Shown: positions 61,930-64,000 of the stretch, piece after piece | Position numbering within the stretch: position 1 is the stretch's first letter | Layout of the letters: every line of letters begins with the position of its first letter | DNA from: Paenibacillus pasadenensis | GTDB taxonomy: Bacteria > Bacillota > Bacilli > Paenibacillales > Paenibacillaceae | NCBI RefSeq assembly: GCF_023715725.1 | Contig: NZ_JAMBOT010000001.1 | Coordinates: 682,001 to 746,000, forward strand | DNA length: 64,000 bases | Direction of reading: 5' to 3' | Notes under the pieces: model-generated | Seen by the model: the letters and a program-made list of their open reading frames with translations, nothing else | Told to the model about the DNA's origin: nothing | The model's database searches: none | Made by a program: the position numbers and the translations under genes

Positions 61930-64000
61930 TTACAGGTCCTCCAGGACGTGAATGGCGTCCTCCAAACTCATCGTTCCATCCGCAAGCTTGCCGAAAATGT
62001 TCCTCGCTTCCAGACGGACGTCCATTTCCTCAACTGCCGACTCCTGCTCTTCCTTGTTAATGTGCTGGGCCAGCCTCTGCACGGAAGGAAACTCGAACAT
62101 GTCGGTAATCGTGACCTTGCCCGGATATTTGGCATCGATTAATTTATGAATCCGCATGAGCAGCAGCGAATCGCCGCCAAGCTCAAACAATGTGTCGTGG
62201 ATGTCGATTTCAGGATAGCCAAGGATCGTGCTGAAAATATTCGCGACCTCTTGTTCAACCGCGTTATAATCCGCTCCGCCCTTGCCCCGCAGCGCCGCTA
62301 TGACAGGCTCGCCGCTCCGGCGGGCCGGCGCGCTGCCCTTCGGCAAAATAATGAGCCTGCCGTTATCCAGCATGGCGGCATCGTAATCGCCGTTAGAGAC
62401 GACGCTCCCGCCCTCAAGCCCGGTGCTGCCGTTTAGAATCCGGTGAATGCGCTCATTCAAGCGAGCCGCCAAATGAAAGGGGAACGCCAGATGAAGCGAT
62501 AAATACGCCGGGCTTTCGTTCATCTCGCCAACGAGCACCCGGGTCAAATTCCGTCCGAGCGCGCTATTAAGGCCCTCTATTGCTTTTGCCGTCGGCAGCG
62601 CCTTATAAATGGAATCAATATTAATTCCAAAGCGGACCGACATGCCCGCTTCCTTCCAGGACACCCAGTTGACCGTCAACGCGTGGCGTCCCTGTTTTCT
62701 TCGATAGGCGGAAAATGCGTCCAAATATGCGTTAGCTGCCACATAATCGCCCTGCCCGGCTTCGCCGACCATCGAGACGCCGGAAGATTGCATAATGAAG
62801 AAATCCAGCTGATCCTCCCTCGTGAGCGTGTCCAGAATCCAGGTTCCGGCCAGCTTTGGCCGAAGCACGCGGTCGAACATGTCCATATCCTTCTTGAACA
62901 GGTAACCTGCGCCCGCAACACCGGCTCCATGCGCAATTCCGTTAATCCGGCCGTACTGATTCCGCAGCTTCGCAATAACGGAGGTCATCACAGCGAAGTC
63001 AGCTACGTCTGCAGCATGAACCGTAACCGCAGCTCCCATCGCCTCCAGCTCTTGAAGCTTGCGCAGCTTGTCCGGCAGCTCGCCGTTGCCGCTTGCGATA
63101 AGATCCGCCCATTCCTCTTTTGGAGGAAGCGGCGAACGGCTGATGAGCGCCACATTAACGGCCGCTTTGGAAGCAAGATACTTGGCCGTTTCAAGCCCGA
63201 TGCCTCCCGTGCCGCCGGTGATAAGATATACGCCGCTTGTGCGAATTTCGACCTCAGCGGGCTGCTGTTCTTCCGGATTGACAGGACCGTACTCCTCCGT
63301 ATACCGGATGCCGTCCCGGTAACACGCCTGGAACTGCTTTGTATACCGCTCAAGCTCCGGCGCAACGGCCGCAGCCGGCGTCGATTCGTCTACATCAATC
63401 GCTTTGCATGCAATTCCGTCAAACTCCTGGGGAATCACCTTTCCAAGGCCGGTCAGCGTCGCCCATTCCGGCCGGAGCTGCGTTTCCACACCGGTAGCGG
63501 CGTGCAGCCCCTTCGTGAAGAGCACCATATGCAGCTTCGTTTTGGAATCATGCCGCATGACAGCACGGGTTAAACGAACCAGGCTGTACACGCCAAACTG
63601 CTGGCTGTTCTCCAGCTCCTCCAGTGACCGCGAGCCAAGCCGGTCCGATAAGCCGCACATATGCAGAATATGCGATATTTTCCGTCCATTAAGCTCGGCC
63701 ATCAATTGATCGTAATCGTCTTCGCCGACGCCAATCGTGTAGCGGTCACGCTCATGACAGATGAAGCCGCCGCCAAGCTCCGCCACTATGACGGTTACGC
63801 CTCTTTCCTGCAGCATGCCAATCATCGCTTGCACAAACGGCGAACCGGATCCGTCCTTCACCATGAGCACCTCGCCTAGCGGCGCGGGGGCTGCGCTCTC
63901 CGGCAGCGGCTCTGCAACCCACTTAAAGCCGTAGAGGAAATCCGCCTCCCGCTTTTGTTGAGCTGCCTCCGGCTGCGCCAGCGGCGCATCAATCCAGCAT
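61930..64000 (-). CDS. trans-AT PKS, partial: ...KR-ACP-docking (5' end outside the window)
   Basis: The frame stays open to the window edge; the residues encoded at 63871-64000 (CWIDAPLAQPEAAQQ onwards) are typical of the linker after a KS, so the gene starts beyond 64000. The visible part has a split KR with VYLITGGTGGIGLETAKYLA, catalytic Tyr in GDYVAANAYLDAF and the loop HGAGVAGAGYL. In that loop the Asp marking B-type ketoreductases is absent, so the opposite alcohol configuration is possible. An ACP (Ser in FELGGDSLLLMR, codon at 62167-62169) and a short C-terminal docking helix ending TMSLEDAIHVLEDL follow. That tail matches the N-terminal docking helix of the next enzyme 18 bases downstream. 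Confidence 0.92.
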   Translation of the reverse strand, partial: CWIDAPLAQPEAAQQKREADFLYGFKWVAEPLPESAAPAPLGEVLMVKDGSGSPFVQAMIGMLQERGVTVIVAELGGGFICHERDRYTIGVGEDDYDQLMAELNGRKISHILHMCGLSDRLGSRSLEELENSQQFGVYSLVRLTRAVMRHDSKTKLHMVLFTKGLHAATGVETQLRPEWATLTGLGKVIPQEFDGIACKAIDVDESTPAAAVAPELERYTKQFQACYRDGIRYTEEYGPVNPEEQQPAEVEIRTSGVYLITGGTGGIGLETAKYLASKAAVNVALISRSPLPPKEEWADLIASGNGELPDKLRKLQELEAMGAAVTVHAADVADFAVMTSVIAKLRNQYGRINGIAHGAGVAGAGYLFKKDMDMFDRVLRPKLAGTWILDTLTREDQLDFFIMQSSGVSMVGEAGQGDYVAANAYLDAFSAYRRKQGRHALTVNWVSWKEAGMSVRFGINIDSIYKALPTAKAIEGLNSALGRNLTRVLVGEMNESPAYLSLHLAFPFHLAARLNERIHRILNGSTGLEGGSVVSNGDYDAAMLDNGRLIILPKGSAPARRSGEPVIAALRGKGGADYNAVEQEVANIFSTILGYPEIDIHDTLFELGGDSLLLMRIHKLIDAKYPGKVTITDMFEFPSVQRLAQHINKEEQESAVEEMDVRLEARNIFGKLADGTMSLEDAIHVLEDL

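Noticed and set aside
48828-64000. Embedded AT, DH, ER or methyltransferase domains in the PKS proteins
   Set aside because: No GHSxGE, no HxxxGxxxxP and no SAM-binding motif was found between KS and KR. The long inter-domain stretches fit the KS flank and structural half of split KRs.
1-64000. CRISPR arrays, rRNA or tRNA genes, insertion-sequence transposases, prophage genes
   Set aside because: None could be supported by reading either strand; no direct-repeat/spacer pattern and no cloverleaf with a CCA-type end was noticed.

Overview
The window reads as chromosomal DNA of a Paenibacillus-like, endospore-forming member of the Bacillota. The evidence is strong purine-rich ribosome binding sites, moderate-to-high GC, sporulation genes (yqfC, yqfD), and a gene order close to the Bacillus subtilis yqeT-to-era region. 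This assignment is inferred from gene content; no 16S rRNA or other marker is present.

Region 1 (1-33.3 kb) is mostly housekeeping and almost all on the minus strand. Read in the direction of transcription, from high to low coordinates, it holds: prmA and an M50 protease; rsmE and mtaB; a NUDIX hydrolase; an rRNA methyltransferase with a GNAT acetyltransferase; sbcD-sbcC, with a perfect LexA/SOS-type palindrome upstream of sbcD; addB-addA; two poorly known proteins; a HIT protein; rpsU and yqeY; nfeD, floA and a membrane-anchored low-complexity protein; and yqfC-yqfD-phoH-pgpH-ybeY-dgkA-cdd-era. The only plus-strand gene here is a Na/Pi cotransporter, the counterpart of B. subtilis yqeW. Many neighbours overlap by 1-4 bases, which implies translational coupling. 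Several hairpin plus T-run terminators divide the region into transcription units.

Region 2 (33.3-38.7 kb) is accessory. A cytochrome P450 diverges from prmA and ends at a strong terminator. It is followed by an AT-rich patch with a small orphan ORF, a decayed coding fragment, and an RHS-repeat polymorphic toxin tail. The toxin tail consists of RHS core, Hint autoprotease and a short C-terminal toxin, with a YxiJ-like candidate immunity gene just downstream. The RHS gene is 5'-truncated and carries a one-base frameshift.

Region 3 (38.7-64.0 kb, cut by the window end) is a minus-strand biosynthetic operon encoding a trans-acyltransferase PKS-NRPS hybrid. In assembly order it shows: ...KR-ACP (partial gene) | KS-KR-ACP-KS-KR-ACP | KS-KR-ACP-C | half-C-A-PCP-(BtrH/C39-like domain). 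It continues with an FkbK-like dehydrogenase, an FkbJ-like ACP, an FkbI-like acyl-CoA dehydrogenase, an FkbH-like glyceryl transferase/phosphatase, a discrete AT, a Sfp-type phosphopantetheinyl transferase and a FabI-type enoyl reductase, and ends at a terminator. No AT is embedded in the megasynthases. The Fkb set makes hydroxy- or methoxymalonyl-ACP, but no O-methyltransferase is visible, so hydroxymalonyl-ACP (as in zwittermicin) is the simplest prediction. Every visible module has a KR and none has a DH or ER, so a heavily hydroxylated chain is expected. The last adenylation domain reads as glycine-specific by eye. The assembly line ends in a BtrH-like acyltransferase domain rather than a thioesterase. 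The FabI homologue may be a resistant target copy or a trans-acting reductase. A 167-bp inverted-repeat element sits inside this operon. I could not match the cluster as a whole to a named compound.
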